This document shows positions 44,062-54,701 of a DNA stretch of 64,000 nt, one piece after another. A model generated the notes under the pieces. The model saw only the letters and a list, made by a program, of their open reading frames with translations, did not search any database and was not told where the DNA came from. The position numbers and the translations under genes are program-made. Origin of the DNA: an uncultured Alphaproteobacteria bacterium (GTDB lineage: Bacteria > Pseudomonadota > Alphaproteobacteria > UBA6615); contig CALSNJ010000002.1 in the NCBI GenBank assembly GCA_943787745.1, positions 372,001 through 436,000 on the forward strand, written 5' to 3'. Within the stretch, counting starts at the first letter, position 1; each line of letters opens with the position of its first letter.

Positions 44062-45261
44062 ATGACTATGACCCCGCTCGACGAAATGGGAACGCCGCTC
44101 TACTTCATCGCCGAGAACGCGGCTGAGGCCGGATTCGAGACACCACCCAACCCCCATGGGCAATCTTTGCGCACATGGGTTCGGGCGCTTGAAGGGGGGA
44201 TGCAGAAGGAAGCGCTGGTGGTTTCAGCTGCGACCGGCACGGCCTGGCGTTTCGCCTGTGACGAAGGTGCCCATCTTGGTGGTTTCAACAAGGCGCCCAA
44301 TCCTCTGACCTATCTCAGCGCGGGCATGATTGCGTCTTATATGAACGAGATCACGGCGCTGGCCGCACAGCGGAATATCAATCTCGGCAATCTCGAACTG
44401 GTGCTGAAAAATTTCTATAACCGCGAAGGCGACTTCCGGAAGGGCACCATGATGAGCGGCGCCATGGGGCCGGAGCTGACTGTGCACTGTGATGCTGATT
44501 GTGATGATCAGGCCCTCAACACGCTTCTCTATGAGGCAGTGGCTGCTTCCCCGCTCAATGGTCTGGCGCGCGGTTCACACCCGAGCTTGTTTGTCCTCGT
44601 GCACAACGGCAAGGAAGTGACTCCCGAACAGGTCACGCCACTGGATGCGGAACCCTTTGCCGATCCAGGTGACAATTTCCCCAAGCTCAAGCGTCTGGCC
44701 GACAGTCCGGCGGTTGATGATCTGATCACTATGATGGTCGATGAGGATACAGCCCGAGAGGCCCATGCCGGGCTTGAATTTGTTGATGCGCCCAAGCTAC
44801 CCGAAGGCCAGCAGTTGCTGCATATGCACACCCGCTGCGTGCTTCGCCCGGACGGTGTGAAGGAAATTTTCAAGGAGCAGTACACTCCGGTCGCCCCGAG
44901 TTGGCGCTTCCTGTCTTCAGAAGATGGTCGTGCGCCGGATGCCGCATCACTGATCTCCGCCGGGATCGGCCTGTGCTTCATGACCCAGTTGGGGCGCTTT
45001 TCGCACATGGTAAAGCTGCCGCTTGAAGGCTATCGCGTCATTCAGGATACGCACTTCTCGCTTGGCGGTGCCTCGGGTGGCACGGGCAAGGCCGGTGAGG
45101 CCATGCCGGTTGAAACCCATGTCTACCTCGACACTGGTACGGACGACGAGACGGCACAGCAGATTCTTGGCGTCGCGGAGCGCACCTGCTTCCTGCACGC
45201 CTTCTGCCGCGACGACATCAAGGCAAAGGTGCGGGCAGCAAAAGACGCCAAGGCGGCCTAG
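44062..45261 (+). CDS. Fused double OsmC-domain protein
   Basis: A 399-residue fusion of two OsmC-like modules. The first (~15-165) keeps the fold pattern (FACDEGAHLGGFNKAPNPLTYLSAGM; LGNLELVLKNF) but lacks both redox cysteines. The second (~255-395) has them: Cys305 in SAGIGLCFMTQLGRF and Cys376 in AERTCFLHAF, where OsmC/Ohr peroxidases use such a pair to reduce organic hydroperoxides. So one module may be structural, as dimeric OsmC needs two halves. The frame also opens at a GTG six bases earlier; the ATG at 44062 with AAAGGTG is preferred. It is convergent with the LLM gene, 6 bases apart. Confidence 0.82.
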   Translation: MTMTPLDEMGTPLYFIAENAAEAGFETPPNPHGQSLRTWVRALEGGMQKEALVVSAATGTAWRFACDEGAHLGGFNKAPNPLTYLSAGMIASYMNEITALAAQRNINLGNLELVLKNFYNREGDFRKGTMMSGAMGPELTVHCDADCDDQALNTLLYEAVAASPLNGLARGSHPSLFVLVHNGKEVTPEQVTPLDAEPFADPGDNFPKLKRLADSPAVDDLITMMVDEDTAREAHAGLEFVDAPKLPEGQQLLHMHTRCVLRPDGVKEIFKEQYTPVAPSWRFLSSEDGRAPDAASLISAGIGLCFMTQLGRFSHMVKLPLEGYRVIQDTHFSLGGASGGTGKAGEAMPVETHVYLDTGTDDETAQQILGVAERTCFLHAFCRDDIKAKVRAAKDAKAA

Positions 45262-45267
45262 CGCGAC

Positions 45268-46503
45268 TTACGCTGCAGCGATCTCGAAGTCTGGAGTTTC
45301 CAACTCCGGAACAACCTTCTCCATGAACAGCTGCATTTCTTCGAGCAGCTCATCCTTGGGTTGCTGGGCCCAGTGCCAGATCAGGGTGATGTATTCGCAG
45401 GGGATGCGAGCGTAGATTTCCTGCCAGTCCCGGATGGCGTTATCGACCGTGCCGCCCAGAATGAACTTGTGCTCCTTCATGGCATTGAAGGCCGCGTCGG
45501 CATCGTGGTTGACCGGGTCGACATTGTGGTTGCCGAACACGCTGTAGAAATTCTTGAAGATGTCCAGATCGTAGTCGCGCAGCTTCCGGTCGAAATCATC
45601 CGCTGATTTACCTATCCGTGTGTGCCGCACGATGTTCTGGTTCTGACCGAACTGCACCGGCCGCCCATGCTTGGCGCATTCTTCGACATAGACTTGCGCC
45701 AACTCGACAACGCCGTCGGTCGGGTTGAAGTAGCTTGGTCGGAAACCGTGCTTGGCGGCGAATTCGATCGTCGCACGCGAGCGCGCCACGGCCACGAAGC
45801 AGGGTGGGTGTGGCTGCTGCAGTGGCTTGGGGACGACACTGATGCGACGCAGCGTGCCGTTCTCATCGACCTCGCCTTCGGCGCCAGCCTCGCGGGCAAT
45901 CTCATACCCTTCATAGCCCTCGATCCCCGTTTCGTGGGGGAAGGGGGCCTGATAGAACTGGCCGTTGAGCTCAACGGAATCCTTGGTCCAGCAGTCGAGA
46001 ACCATCTCGACGCGTTCTTCGAAAATTTCGCGGTTCTTCAGATCATTGGCGCCGCCATCGGATATGGTGGCAACAGCACCTGAAGACTGTCCCAGAATGT
46101 TGGCCCAGCGTGACTGGTAGCCACGGGCAAACCCGACGAAGTATTTGCCGTGGGTCAGGTGATCGATGATCGCAGTTTCTTCGGCGACGCGGATCGGATC
46201 CTGAGTGGCCATCACATAACCAAATGCCCCCAGATGCAGGTTCTTCACCTGGCTAGCCCAGTGGGCATTCAGGATGCCGGGGTTCGGTCCGACCTCGTAG
46301 CCCTCCGAATGCAGGTGATGTTCGATGGTGGACATGCCCCAGACACCCATCTGGTCGGCAGCCTGAATGATCTCGGACCATTCATGGACGATTTTGTAAT
46401 AGAGCTCTGAATCCCTGCCGATCGGGCGCTTTGCGCGGCGATCGTGTTCGTCTTTGGCTGGAAAAACCGGATAGAGTTGAACGATGACCTTTGGTTTGCC
46501 CAT
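45268..46503 (-). CDS. Luciferase-like (LLM class) flavin-dependent monooxygenase
   Basis: A 411-residue bacterial-luciferase-like TIM-barrel oxidoreductase that uses reduced FMN or F420. Family segments are VWGMSTIEHHLHSEGYEVGPNPGILNAHWA, RVAEETAIIDHLTHGKYFVGFARGYQSRW, and a C-terminal FILGGTVDNAIRDWQEI. The frame opens upstream to 46560, but MGKPKVIVQLYPVFPA at 46503 is preferred. Such enzymes oxidise alkanes, sulfonates or aldehydes; the substrate is not apparent. It is divergent from an HSL-type esterase, sharing a 155-base region, and convergent with the double-OsmC gene. Confidence 0.9.
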   Translation of the reverse strand: MGKPKVIVQLYPVFPAKDEHDRRAKRPIGRDSELYYKIVHEWSEIIQAADQMGVWGMSTIEHHLHSEGYEVGPNPGILNAHWASQVKNLHLGAFGYVMATQDPIRVAEETAIIDHLTHGKYFVGFARGYQSRWANILGQSSGAVATISDGGANDLKNREIFEERVEMVLDCWTKDSVELNGQFYQAPFPHETGIEGYEGYEIAREAGAEGEVDENGTLRRISVVPKPLQQPHPPCFVAVARSRATIEFAAKHGFRPSYFNPTDGVVELAQVYVEECAKHGRPVQFGQNQNIVRHTRIGKSADDFDRKLRDYDLDIFKNFYSVFGNHNVDPVNHDADAAFNAMKEHKFILGGTVDNAIRDWQEIYARIPCEYITLIWHWAQQPKDELLEEMQLFMEKVVPELETPDFEIAAA

Positions 46504-46658
46504 GATGCTTCTCCCTGCAATGCGCGGTTTGTGCGCTGTTCTTGTTGAATACGGTTGCACGATTGTTTGCCGGTGGCCAGCCGTCGCACGTTACCGGTTC
46601 AATGCGGTATCATCGAAACCAGCAGGTTCAAGACAAGAACAGAAATCAGGAAATTCCC

Positions 46659-47603
46659 ATGGCGCTGCACCCGCAAGTCGTTGATTTGATCCGCCGGGCA
46701 AAAGAAGCCGGTGTCCGTCCGACCCATGAATTGAGCCCGCAGGAAGCGCGGGCGCAGATGGAACAGATGTCGAAGATACGCGACCAGGACCGGACAGCAG
46801 TCGGGGCCATTGAAGACCGCGTGATCCCGGGACCTGCCGGTGACGTCCCGGTCCGTATTTACACACCAACGGGGCAATCGGATGGAAAGCTGCCCGCGTT
46901 GATGTTCTTCCATGGGGGTGGTCATGTTGTCGGTAGCCTTGATTCCCATGATCTCGTAGCGCGCAATCTGTGCATGGGCGGTGAATGCGTTGTGGTTTCG
47001 GTGGACTACCGGATGGGGCCAGAGCACCCGTTTCCCGCCGCACCGGAAGATTGCTTCGCAGCGACCCGTTGGGTCTGTGTGAATGCAGATGAACTGGGAA
47101 TTGACCCCACGCGTGTGGCTGTGTCTGGCGACAGTGCTGGCGGAAATCTGGCTGCGGTTGTGGCGTTGATGGCACGTGATGCCTCAGGACCGGAGCTTTG
47201 CTTTCAGCTGTTGGTTTATCCGGTCGCTGATTATGCGTTCGATACGGCGTCCTATTCGAAATGGGCGGAAGGCGCGGGAATCCTCACGGCAGCTGGCATG
47301 AAATGGTTCCGTGATCATTATCTTGCACGTCCGGAGGACGGACTGGACTGGCGTGCGGCGCCGTTGCGCGCGAAAAATCTGTCGGACCTGCCGCCAGCGC
47401 TGGTAATTACCGCTGAATGCGATGTCTTGCATGATGAGGGAGTTCTGTATGCGGAGGCGCTGGCCGCAGCTGGCGTTGCCGTTGAACACCGCGATTATCC
47501 CGGGATGATGCATGGTTTCTTCTCGTTTGCGCCGGTGATCGACGATGGCGCGGCGGCGCAAGCTTTTGCAGCGGAACGATTGCGTTCAATTTTTCAGGCC
47601 TGA
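46659..47603 (+). CDS. Alpha/beta hydrolase, hormone-sensitive-lipase family esterase
   Basis: A 314-residue HSL-type esterase: oxyanion motif HGGGH (His85 onward), nucleophile elbow SGDSAGG (Ser159), acid in AECDVLHDEG (Asp255), histidine in GMMHGFFSF (His285). It is related to the enzyme at 5215-6141. The frame is open from 46542, but the ATG at 46659 with CAGGAAA upstream gives the family cap (MALHPQVVDLIRRA). It could release a carboxylic acid or lactone for the divergent LLM monooxygenase pathway, but that is inference. Confidence 0.92.
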   Translation: MALHPQVVDLIRRAKEAGVRPTHELSPQEARAQMEQMSKIRDQDRTAVGAIEDRVIPGPAGDVPVRIYTPTGQSDGKLPALMFFHGGGHVVGSLDSHDLVARNLCMGGECVVVSVDYRMGPEHPFPAAPEDCFAATRWVCVNADELGIDPTRVAVSGDSAGGNLAAVVALMARDASGPELCFQLLVYPVADYAFDTASYSKWAEGAGILTAAGMKWFRDHYLARPEDGLDWRAAPLRAKNLSDLPPALVITAECDVLHDEGVLYAEALAAAGVAVEHRDYPGMMHGFFSFAPVIDDGAAAQAFAAERLRSIFQA

Positions 47604-47670
47604 TCCGCGATATTCGCGTCGGATTGCTTGACAGGGCCGGGGTGCGGCTAGTACATCCCGGCTTCGGTTT

Positions 47671-47747
<77 letters not shown>

Positions 47748-47776
47748 CCGAACCGAACAAAATATCGAAACGCATG

Positions 47777-47804
47777 CGGCCCCCATCTGGGGCCGTTTGT
47801 GTTT
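47777..47804 (+). terminator. Terminator after tRNA-Asp
   Basis: CGGCCCC (47777-47783) pairs with GGGGCCG (47789-47795), loop CATCT, followed by TTTGTGTTT. It precedes the nuo operon by about 200 bases. Confidence 0.75.
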
Positions 47805-48008
47805 ATCTGGGTTGATCTTTCGCCTGTTCATTTTTGCTTAGTATTGAGCCGCGACAATGTGCGCGGACCTTGCCGGTGTGCCTTGCCAAGGCCTCGTGCG
47901 CTGGTGTAAGGCTGGCCTCAGGAAATGACCGGGTTTCCGCAGCACGGGGGGTGCTTGTCGGAGGCCAGTCGCCGAAAGCGAATACGGGGCAAATACAGGG
48001 CGTTATCG

Positions 48009-48374
48009 ATGGAAGAACTGCTCCTCGAATACCTGCCGATATTGATCTTTCTCGGCCTTGCGTCCGGGTTGTCGATTGCTATGGTTTTGGCGTCGGTGAT
48101 CATTGGTGCGCGCAAGCCTGACCCGGAAAAGAACTCGGCTTATGAGTGTGGCTTCGACGCCTTTGATGACGCGCGCATGAAGTTCGATGTGCGATTTTAT
48201 CTCGTTGCCATTCTCTTCATCATTTTCGACCTTGAGGTCGCCTTCCTCTTCCCCTGGGCCATCAGCCTTTCGGAAATTGGGGTCTTCGGGTTTTGGTCCA
48301 TGATCGTCTTCCTCGGAATTCTGACGGTCGGTTTCATCTACGAGTGGCGCAAAGGAGCTCTCGAATGGGAATAA
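48009..48374 (+). CDS. nuoA: NADH-quinone oxidoreductase subunit A
   Basis: The 121-residue NuoA has three membrane helices ([62 protein letters not shown]) and the conserved quinone-site loop [19 protein letters not shown] between the first two. It is the first gene of the 14-gene complex I operon. The frame is open to 47925, but [11 protein letters not shown] at 48009 is the family start. It overlaps nuoB by ten bases. Confidence 0.97.
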   Translation: MEELLLEYLPILIFLGLASGLSIAMVLASVIIGARKPDPEKNSAYECGFDAFDDARMKFDVRFYLVAILFIIFDLEVAFLFPWAISLSEIGVFGFWSMIVFLGILTVGFIYEWRKGALEWE

Positions 48375-48913
48375 CCGTTCGCGATCCCGCAGACGCGGTC
48401 TTCCACCCTGGTCCCGATCAGGACGCTGCCATTCAGGCGGTGACCGACGAGTTGACGGACAAGGGCTTTGTCATCGCCAATATGGACAAGCTGGTGAACT
48501 GGGCCCGGACCGGATCGCTTTGGCCGATGACCTTTGGGCTGGCCTGTTGTGCGGTTGAGATGATGCATACGGCAGCATCGCGCTATGACATGGACCGCTT
48601 TGGTTTTCTGTTCCGCCCAAGCCCGCGCCAGTCTGACGTCATGATCGTTGCGGGTACGCTGACCAACAAGATGGCCCCGGCCTTGCGCAAGGTCTATGAC
48701 CAGATGCCAGAGCCTCGCTGGGTGATCTCCATGGGATCCTGCGCGAATGGCGGCGGTTATTATCATTACTCATACTCGGTCGTGCGCGGTTGCGACCGGA
48801 TCGTACCGGTCGACATATATGTCCCCGGTTGTCCGCCGACAGCGGAAGCGTTGCTGTATGGAATTATGCAGCTTCAGCGCAAGATCCGGCGTACCGGAAC
48901 GATCGCTCGCTAA
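48365..48913 (+). CDS. nuoB: NADH-quinone oxidoreductase subunit B
   Basis: The 182-residue NuoB carries the terminal cluster N2 that hands electrons to quinone. Ligands are visible in [11 protein letters not shown] and downstream in [17 protein letters not shown] and [21 protein letters not shown]. The ATG at 48365 lies inside the end of nuoA (ten-base overlap), so the two are coupled. No extra domain is present. Confidence 0.98.
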   Translation: MGITVRDPADAVFHPGPDQDAAIQAVTDELTDKGFVIANMDKLVNWARTGSLWPMTFGLACCAVEMMHTAASRYDMDRFGFLFRPSPRQSDVMIVAGTLTNKMAPALRKVYDQMPEPRWVISMGSCANGGGYYHYSYSVVRGCDRIVPVDIYVPGCPPTAEALLYGIMQLQRKIRRTGTIAR

Positions 48914-48946
48914 GTCAGCCCAAGGTAGAGATAGACGGAACCCGGC

Positions 48947-49576
48947 ATGGATGAAGCGCTCAACGACCTCGGTGTGTATATCGCCGCTGCGCTGCCGCAG
49001 GATGTAATCGATACGACGGTTGCAAACGGCGAGCTTGTTGTGCACGCGCGCATGCACACGGTCGTCAAATTACTGACGTTTCTGCGCGACGACAGCAATT
49101 GCCTGTTCAAGGTGCTGCTGGATATCACCGCGGTTGATCGCCCGGAGCGAGAAGAGCGGTTTGAGGTTGTCTACATTCTGCTTTCGCTCAGCCAGAACCA
49201 GCGCATCAAGGTGAAGATCTCCGTCGGCGAGGATGTTGCCGTGCCAACGGCGTCCAAAGTATTCAGCGCGGCCAACTGGAGCGAGCGCGAGACCTGGGAC
49301 ATGTACGGGATTTATTTTTCCGATCACCCCGATCTGCGACGCATCCTGACCGACTACGGCTTTGAAGGGCATCCGCTTCGCAAGGATTTCCCGCTGACCG
49401 GCCGGGTCGAAGTTCGCTATGACGAGACCCAGAAGCGCGTTGTCTATGATCCGGTCAAGCTGACCCAGGATTTCCGCAGCTTTGACTTCCTCAGCCCGTG
49501 GGAGGGGATGACCGATGTCCTGCCGGGGGACGAGAAAGCCACCGCAGATGAGGAAGAGGAGGGTGAGGGCGCCTGA
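48947..49576 (+). CDS. nuoC: NADH-quinone oxidoreductase subunit C
   Basis: The 209-residue 30-kDa subunit of the peripheral arm, with the signature [38 protein letters not shown]. It is separate from NuoD, as usual in alphaproteobacteria, unlike the NuoCD fusion of enterics. An acidic tail (DEEEEGEGA) ends the protein. Its TGA overlaps the nuoD start by one base. Confidence 0.97.
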   Translation: MDEALNDLGVYIAAALPQDVIDTTVANGELVVHARMHTVVKLLTFLRDDSNCLFKVLLDITAVDRPEREERFEVVYILLSLSQNQRIKVKISVGEDVAVPTASKVFSAANWSERETWDMYGIYFSDHPDLRRILTDYGFEGHPLRKDFPLTGRVEVRYDETQKRVVYDPVKLTQDFRSFDFLSPWEGMTDVLPGDEKATADEEEEGEGA

Positions 49577-50754
49577 TGTCTGAAGTCGCGATCAAAAACC
49601 TCACTCTGAACTTTGGCCCGCAGCATCCTGCCGCGCATGGTGTTTTGCGCCTTGTGCTGGAGATGGATGGTGAAGTCGTTGAACGCGCTGATCCGCATAT
49701 CGGGTTGTTGCACCGCGGCACCGAAAAGCTGATCGAATATAAGACCTATCTGCAGGCCGTGCCCTATTTCGACCGACTCGATTACGTCTCTCCCATGTGT
49801 CAGGAGCACGCTTATGCGCTGGCCGTTGAGAGGTTGCTGGGCATCGAGGTGCCAGAGCGTGGTCAGTATATCCGGGTTCTGTTTTCCGAGATCACACGTA
49901 TCCTGAATCACATCATGAACCTGACAACCTACGCACTTGATGTTGGCGCGATGACGCCGCTCTTGTGGGGGTTTGAGGAACGCGAACGCATGATGGAGTT
50001 CTACGAGCGTGTCTCGGGTGCGCGTCTGCATGCCGCGTATTTCCGTCCCGGTGGCGTGCATCAGGATTTGCCTCCGGGTCTGGTCGAGGACATCTACGAT
50101 TTCTGCGAGACCTATCCGAAGTTTCTCGACGATATGGAAACGCTGCTGACCGAAAACCGAATTTTCAAGCAGCGCACCGTCGATATCGGCGTGTTCACAG
50201 CCGAAGAGGCAATGGACTGGGGCATGACGGGGCCGATGCTTCGCGCTTCGGGCGTGCCATGGGATCTTCGTAAATCGCAACCTTACGATGTGTATGACCG
50301 CATGGACTTTGATGTCCCTGTCGGCAAGACCGGGGATTGCTACGCGCGTTATCTGATCCGCGTTGAAGAAATGCGTCAGAGCCTGCGGATTATCAAACAG
50401 TGTCTCGACGAATTGCCCGATGGCCCTGTGATGACACAGAATCACAAGCTGACCCCGCCGCGTCGTGGGGAGATGAAGCATTCGATGGAAGCATTGATCC
50501 ATCACTTCAAGCTCTACACTGAGGGTTATCACGTGCCCGCAGGTGAGACCTACACCGCCGTTGAGGCGCCCAAAGGCGAGTTTGGTGTCTATGTCGTTGC
50601 TGACGGGACTAACCGACCCTACAAGTGCAAAATTCGGGCGCCGGGATTTGCGTTCATGCAGGCGCTCGCGCCGCTGAGCAAGGGCCACATGCTGGCTGAC
50701 GTGCCTGCCATTATAGGCAGTATGGATATCGTCTTTGGAGAGGTGGACCGGTGA
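49576..50754 (+). CDS. nuoD: NADH-quinone oxidoreductase subunit D
   Basis: The 392-residue 49-kDa subunit that forms the quinone pocket with NuoB and NuoA. Conserved segments are [50 protein letters not shown] and the C-terminal [12 protein letters not shown]. Length is standard. Starts at TGATG shared with nuoC and overlaps nuoE by four bases (GTGA). Confidence 0.98.
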   Translation: MSEVAIKNLTLNFGPQHPAAHGVLRLVLEMDGEVVERADPHIGLLHRGTEKLIEYKTYLQAVPYFDRLDYVSPMCQEHAYALAVERLLGIEVPERGQYIRVLFSEITRILNHIMNLTTYALDVGAMTPLLWGFEERERMMEFYERVSGARLHAAYFRPGGVHQDLPPGLVEDIYDFCETYPKFLDDMETLLTENRIFKQRTVDIGVFTAEEAMDWGMTGPMLRASGVPWDLRKSQPYDVYDRMDFDVPVGKTGDCYARYLIRVEEMRQSLRIIKQCLDELPDGPVMTQNHKLTPPRRGEMKHSMEALIHHFKLYTEGYHVPAGETYTAVEAPKGEFGVYVVADGTNRPYKCKIRAPGFAFMQALAPLSKGHMLADVPAIIGSMDIVFGEVDR

Positions 50755-51329
50755 GCGAAACCTTCGCATTCAATGCCGAGTATGAGGCGCGTGCGCAAAC
50801 CATCATCGGGCGTTATCCCGAGGGGCGTCAGCAGAGTGCGGTGATCCCGTTGCTCGATCTGGCGCAGCGCCAGGCTGGTGGTTGGTTGCCGACAGAAGTG
50901 CTCGAATATGTGGCCTCCTATCTGGGGATGCCAAAAATCCGAGTGCTTGAAGTCGCGAGCTTCTACTCGATGTTCAATCTTGAGCCGGTCGGAAAGAACT
51001 TCGTCCAGCTGTGCCGCACAACGCCCTGCTGGCTGCGTGGATCGGATGATCTGCGCGCCGCCGCCAAGGATGTGACCGGATGCGGGCTGGGGGAGACCAG
51101 CGATGACGGCCTGTTTACTGTTGTTGAGGTCGAGTGCCTGGGTGCGTGCTGTAACGCGCCGATGGTCCAGATCAACGACGATTACTTCGAAGATTTGACG
51201 GCCGAAAGTTTCAAGGCAGTGCTCGAGGCGCTCAAGCGCGGCGAAACGCCGGAGACCGGTTCGAAAGTTGGTCGTAAAGGATCTGAGCCTGAAGGCGGGT
51301 TCACAACATTGACGGCGGAGGGTGCATAA
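50751..51329 (+). CDS. nuoE: NADH-quinone oxidoreductase subunit E
   Basis: The 192-residue 24-kDa subunit that binds the 2Fe-2S cluster N1a, with cysteines in [13 protein letters not shown] and [12 protein letters not shown]. It starts with GTG overlapping the nuoD stop. A ~30-residue C-terminal extension rich in Gly, Glu and Lys follows the conserved domain, as in other alphaproteobacterial NuoE. It ends in TAATG shared with nuoF. Confidence 0.97.
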   Translation: MSETFAFNAEYEARAQTIIGRYPEGRQQSAVIPLLDLAQRQAGGWLPTEVLEYVASYLGMPKIRVLEVASFYSMFNLEPVGKNFVQLCRTTPCWLRGSDDLRAAAKDVTGCGLGETSDDGLFTVVEVECLGACCNAPMVQINDDYFEDLTAESFKAVLEALKRGETPETGSKVGRKGSEPEGGFTTLTAEGA

Positions 51330-52627
51330 TGTTGCGTGACGAAGATCGCATCTTCCAAAATCTTTACGGTCAGGATGATTGGGGCCTTGAAGGTGCCCGA
51401 CGTCGGGGTATCTGGGACAACACCAAAGCCTTGCTCGAAATGGGCCGCGAAAAGCTGGTTGAAGAAGTCAAGGCCTCTGGCCTGCGTGGTCGTGGTGGTG
51501 CGGGGTTCCCGACCGGCGTGAAATGGTCATTTATGCCGCCAGAGGAGCGTCGCGACGGACGCCCGCATTATCTGGTGGTCAATGCGGATGAGTCAGAGCC
51601 GGGGACGTGTAAAGACCGGGAAATTCTGCGTTACGATCCGCACACTTTGGTGGAAGGTTGTCTTGTCGGCGGTTTCGCCATGGGTGCCAATGCCGCCTAT
51701 ATCTATGTTCGCGGCGAATTCTTCTCGGAAGCCTCAAACATGCAGGCTGCGATCGATCAGGCCTATGAAGCTGGTCTTATCGGAAAGAATGCCTGCGGGT
51801 CGGGTTGGGACTTTGATGTCTACCTGCATCGCGGTGCGGGTGCCTATATCTGTGGCGAAGAAACGGCACTGCTTGAAAGTTTGGAAGGCAAAAAGGGGCA
51901 ACCGCGTCTCAAACCGCCGTTTCCTGCCGCCTGTGGGCTCTATGGGTGTCCGACAACCGTGAACAACGTTGAAACGGTTGCTGTTGTGCCGACGATTCTG
52001 CGTCGCGGTGCGGGTTGGTTCGCCGGCTTTGGTCGTGAGAACAACACCGGTACCAAGATTTTCTCGATCTCCGGGCACGTGAACAATCCGTGCAACGTGG
52101 AAGAGGAGATGAGTATTCCGCTGAAGGAGCTCATTGAGAAACACGCAGGCGGCGTTCGCGGCGGATGGGACAATCTGCTCGCAGTGATCCCTGGTGGTTC
52201 GTCAACGCCGTGTCTGTCCAAGAACATCTGCGACAGCATTCTGATGGATTTCGACTCTCTGCGCGAACACAACACCGGACTAGGTACTGCGGCTGTGATC
52301 GTCATGGACAAGTCGACGGATATCGTCGAAGCAATCGCACGTCTGAGCCACTTCTATCGTCATGAGAGTTGTGGCCAGTGCACCCCATGTCGTGAGGGCA
52401 TGGGCTGGGTCTATCGCGTCATGAACCGGATGGTGACAGGCGATGCCGAGATCGAAGAAATCGATATGCTCTGGGATGTTACCAAGCAGATTGAGGGCCA
52501 CACGATTTGTGCGCTTGCCGATGGCGGTGTCTGGCCTGTCCAGGGGCTGATCCGGCATTTCCGTCCGGAGATGGAACGACGGATTAATGAACGCAAGGGC
52601 GTCACGCCCGCGCAGGCTGCGGAATAG
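51329..52627 (+). CDS. nuoF: NADH-quinone oxidoreductase subunit F
   Basis: The 432-residue 51-kDa subunit that oxidises NADH through FMN and cluster N3. It shows the NADH/FMN segment [58 protein letters not shown], and the 4Fe-4S ligands in [11 protein letters not shown]. It begins in the overlap TAATG with nuoE and is followed by nuoG after a ten-base gap. Confidence 0.98.
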   Translation: MLRDEDRIFQNLYGQDDWGLEGARRRGIWDNTKALLEMGREKLVEEVKASGLRGRGGAGFPTGVKWSFMPPEERRDGRPHYLVVNADESEPGTCKDREILRYDPHTLVEGCLVGGFAMGANAAYIYVRGEFFSEASNMQAAIDQAYEAGLIGKNACGSGWDFDVYLHRGAGAYICGEETALLESLEGKKGQPRLKPPFPAACGLYGCPTTVNNVETVAVVPTILRRGAGWFAGFGRENNTGTKIFSISGHVNNPCNVEEEMSIPLKELIEKHAGGVRGGWDNLLAVIPGGSSTPCLSKNICDSILMDFDSLREHNTGLGTAAVIVMDKSTDIVEAIARLSHFYRHESCGQCTPCREGMGWVYRVMNRMVTGDAEIEEIDMLWDVTKQIEGHTICALADGGVWPVQGLIRHFRPEMERRINERKGVTPAQAAE

Positions 52628-52637
52628 GGGAGCGACG

Positions 52638-54701
52638 ATGCCAAACGTAACGATTGACGGCACCGAAATCGAAGTCCCCGCCGGGATTACCGTTTTGCAG
52701 GCCTGTGAAATGGCGGGCGTTGAGATTCCGCGCTTCTGTTATCACGAACGCCTTTCGGTCGCGGGCAATTGCCGTATGTGTCTGGTCGAGGTCGCGCCCG
52801 GACCACCAAAACCGGCGGCTTCCTGTGCGCTGCCTGTCGCAGATGGCATGGCGATCAAGACCGATTCCGAGATGGTGAAAAAGGCGCGCAACGGCGTCAT
52901 GGAATTTCTTCTGATCAATCATCCTCTCGATTGTCCGATTTGTGATCAGGGCGGCGAGTGCGATTTGCAGGATCAGGCGATGGCCTATGGCCGCGACGGT
53001 TCCCGCTTTGAGGAGAACAAGCGCGCGGTCAAGGACAAGCATATGGGTCCTCTGGTCAAAACGATCATGACCCGTTGTATTCATTGCACCCGCTGCGTCC
53101 GTTTTGCGACGGAAGTTGCCGGTGTTCCCGAACTTGGCATGCTGGGCCGTGGTGAACACGCCGAGATCACGACTTATCTCGAGAAGTCTCTGGATTCAGA
53201 ACTCAGCGCCAATGTGATTGACCTTTGTCCGGTCGGTGCCCTGACATCCAAGCCCTATGCATTCGTGTCCCGCCCTTGGGAATTGGCCAAGACCGAGTCC
53301 ATTGATGTTCTTGATGCGGTGGGCGCGGCAATCCGTGTGGATGCCCGACAGACAGAAGTCCTGCGTGTTCTGCCGCGGTTGAATGAGGACGTGAACGAGG
53401 AGTGGCTCGCCGACAAGTCACGTTATGCCTGCGATGGCCTGATGCGTCAGCGTCTCGACCGTCCGTATCTTCGTGAAAACGGAAAATTGCGCGAAGCCAG
53501 TTGGGACGAAGCCTTCGGTGCGATTGCGGCCAAGGTTAAAGGCACGTCAGCTGATCGGGTTGCGGCGATTGCCGGCGATCTGTGTGACACCGAATCCATG
53601 TTTGCTCTTCAGCAGATGATGGGCGCTCTCGGGTCGGCGAATATTGATTGCCGCCAGGACGGAGCAAAGATTGCGGGTCCGCGTGGATCCTATGTAATGA
53701 ACACTGGCATTGCCGCACTGGAAAATGCGGATGCCATTTTGCTGGTCGGCACCAATCCGCGTTGGGAAGCACCCTTGGTCAATACGCGTTTGCGTAAGGC
53801 CTGGTTGCATGGCGGCGCGCGCGTTGGCGTTGTCGGACCGCAAACCGATCTGAGCTATGCCACGGAGTATCTGGGCGCGGGTCCAGAAACACTTTCAGCG
53901 ATTGCCGATGGTAGCCATGAGTTTGCGAGCGTCCTGAAAGACGCAGAACGTCCGGTTGTGATTGTCGGGATGGGTGCGTTGGCCCGGGATGACGGTGATG
54001 CAGTTCTGGGTACGGTTCGCAAGCTGGTTGAAAGCTGCAATGTGGTGCGTGACGATTGGAATGGCTTCAACGTTCTGCATACGGCTGCAGCGCGTGTGGG
54101 CGGCCTCGATCTCGGGTTCGTCCCGGGTGAGGGTGGTCGCAGCACGAATGCCATTCTCGACGGTGCCGCTGCGGGCGAGGTTGACGTTGTTTATCTGCTC
54201 GGGGCCGACGAGATCGATACCGCGAAGCTGGAGAAGGCTTTCGTTGTCTACCAGGGGCATCATGGAGATGCCGGTGCACATTGCGCCGATGTGATCCTGC
54301 CGGGTTTGGCTTACACCGAAAAGAACGGCACTTATGTGAATACCGAAGGCCGGGTTCAGCTCGCACGTCAGGCCGTCCAGCCGCCCGGCGATGCCCGTGA
54401 AGACTGGTCGATCATTCGCGCGCTGTCGGATGTACTGGATGCTGGTCTCGATTATGTGACCTTGGGTGATGTTCGCACTGCGATGTCGGCTGCCAACCCG
54501 GTGTTTGATCAGGTGGATGTGGCGTCAATTGCGGAATGGGGCGCGTTTGGCTCGGATGGAGCAATGAATGCCGCGCCATTCGAGAGCCCCGTGACCAATT
54601 ATTATATGACCGACCCGATCAGTCGGGCCTCCGAGACCATGGCGGAATGCACGCGTGAATTCGTGAACGCCAATGGTGAAAGGACCGGCACCGATGGTTG
54701 A
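52638..54701 (+). CDS. nuoG: NADH-quinone oxidoreductase subunit G
   Basis: The 687-residue 75-kDa subunit carrying clusters N1b, N4 and N5. The N-terminal 2Fe-2S ferredoxin domain ([19 protein letters not shown]), the His/Cys segment [17 protein letters not shown], and [10 protein letters not shown] are visible; the rest is a molybdopterin-oxidoreductase-like domain. This short form, like the mitochondrial 75-kDa protein, is the alphaproteobacterial type and lacks the extra N7 cysteines. The start at 52638 is chosen because the open frame upstream lies inside nuoF. It overlaps nuoH by eight bases. Confidence 0.97.
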   Translation: MPNVTIDGTEIEVPAGITVLQACEMAGVEIPRFCYHERLSVAGNCRMCLVEVAPGPPKPAASCALPVADGMAIKTDSEMVKKARNGVMEFLLINHPLDCPICDQGGECDLQDQAMAYGRDGSRFEENKRAVKDKHMGPLVKTIMTRCIHCTRCVRFATEVAGVPELGMLGRGEHAEITTYLEKSLDSELSANVIDLCPVGALTSKPYAFVSRPWELAKTESIDVLDAVGAAIRVDARQTEVLRVLPRLNEDVNEEWLADKSRYACDGLMRQRLDRPYLRENGKLREASWDEAFGAIAAKVKGTSADRVAAIAGDLCDTESMFALQQMMGALGSANIDCRQDGAKIAGPRGSYVMNTGIAALENADAILLVGTNPRWEAPLVNTRLRKAWLHGGARVGVVGPQTDLSYATEYLGAGPETLSAIADGSHEFASVLKDAERPVVIVGMGALARDDGDAVLGTVRKLVESCNVVRDDWNGFNVLHTAAARVGGLDLGFVPGEGGRSTNAILDGAAAGEVDVVYLLGADEIDTAKLEKAFVVYQGHHGDAGAHCADVILPGLAYTEKNGTYVNTEGRVQLARQAVQPPGDAREDWSIIRALSDVLDAGLDYVTLGDVRTAMSAANPVFDQVDVASIAEWGAFGSDGAMNAAPFESPVTNYYMTDPISRASETMAECTREFVNANGERTGTDG

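Noticed and set aside
43912-44163. Minus-strand frame of 83 codons between tRNA-Val and the OsmC gene
   Set aside because: Its first half is antisense to the OsmC gene and no start or ribosome-binding site supports the remaining ~45 codons.
49444-50769. 441-codon minus-strand frame over nuoD
   Set aside because: Exact antisense of nuoD; long because of the codon bias of the coding strand.
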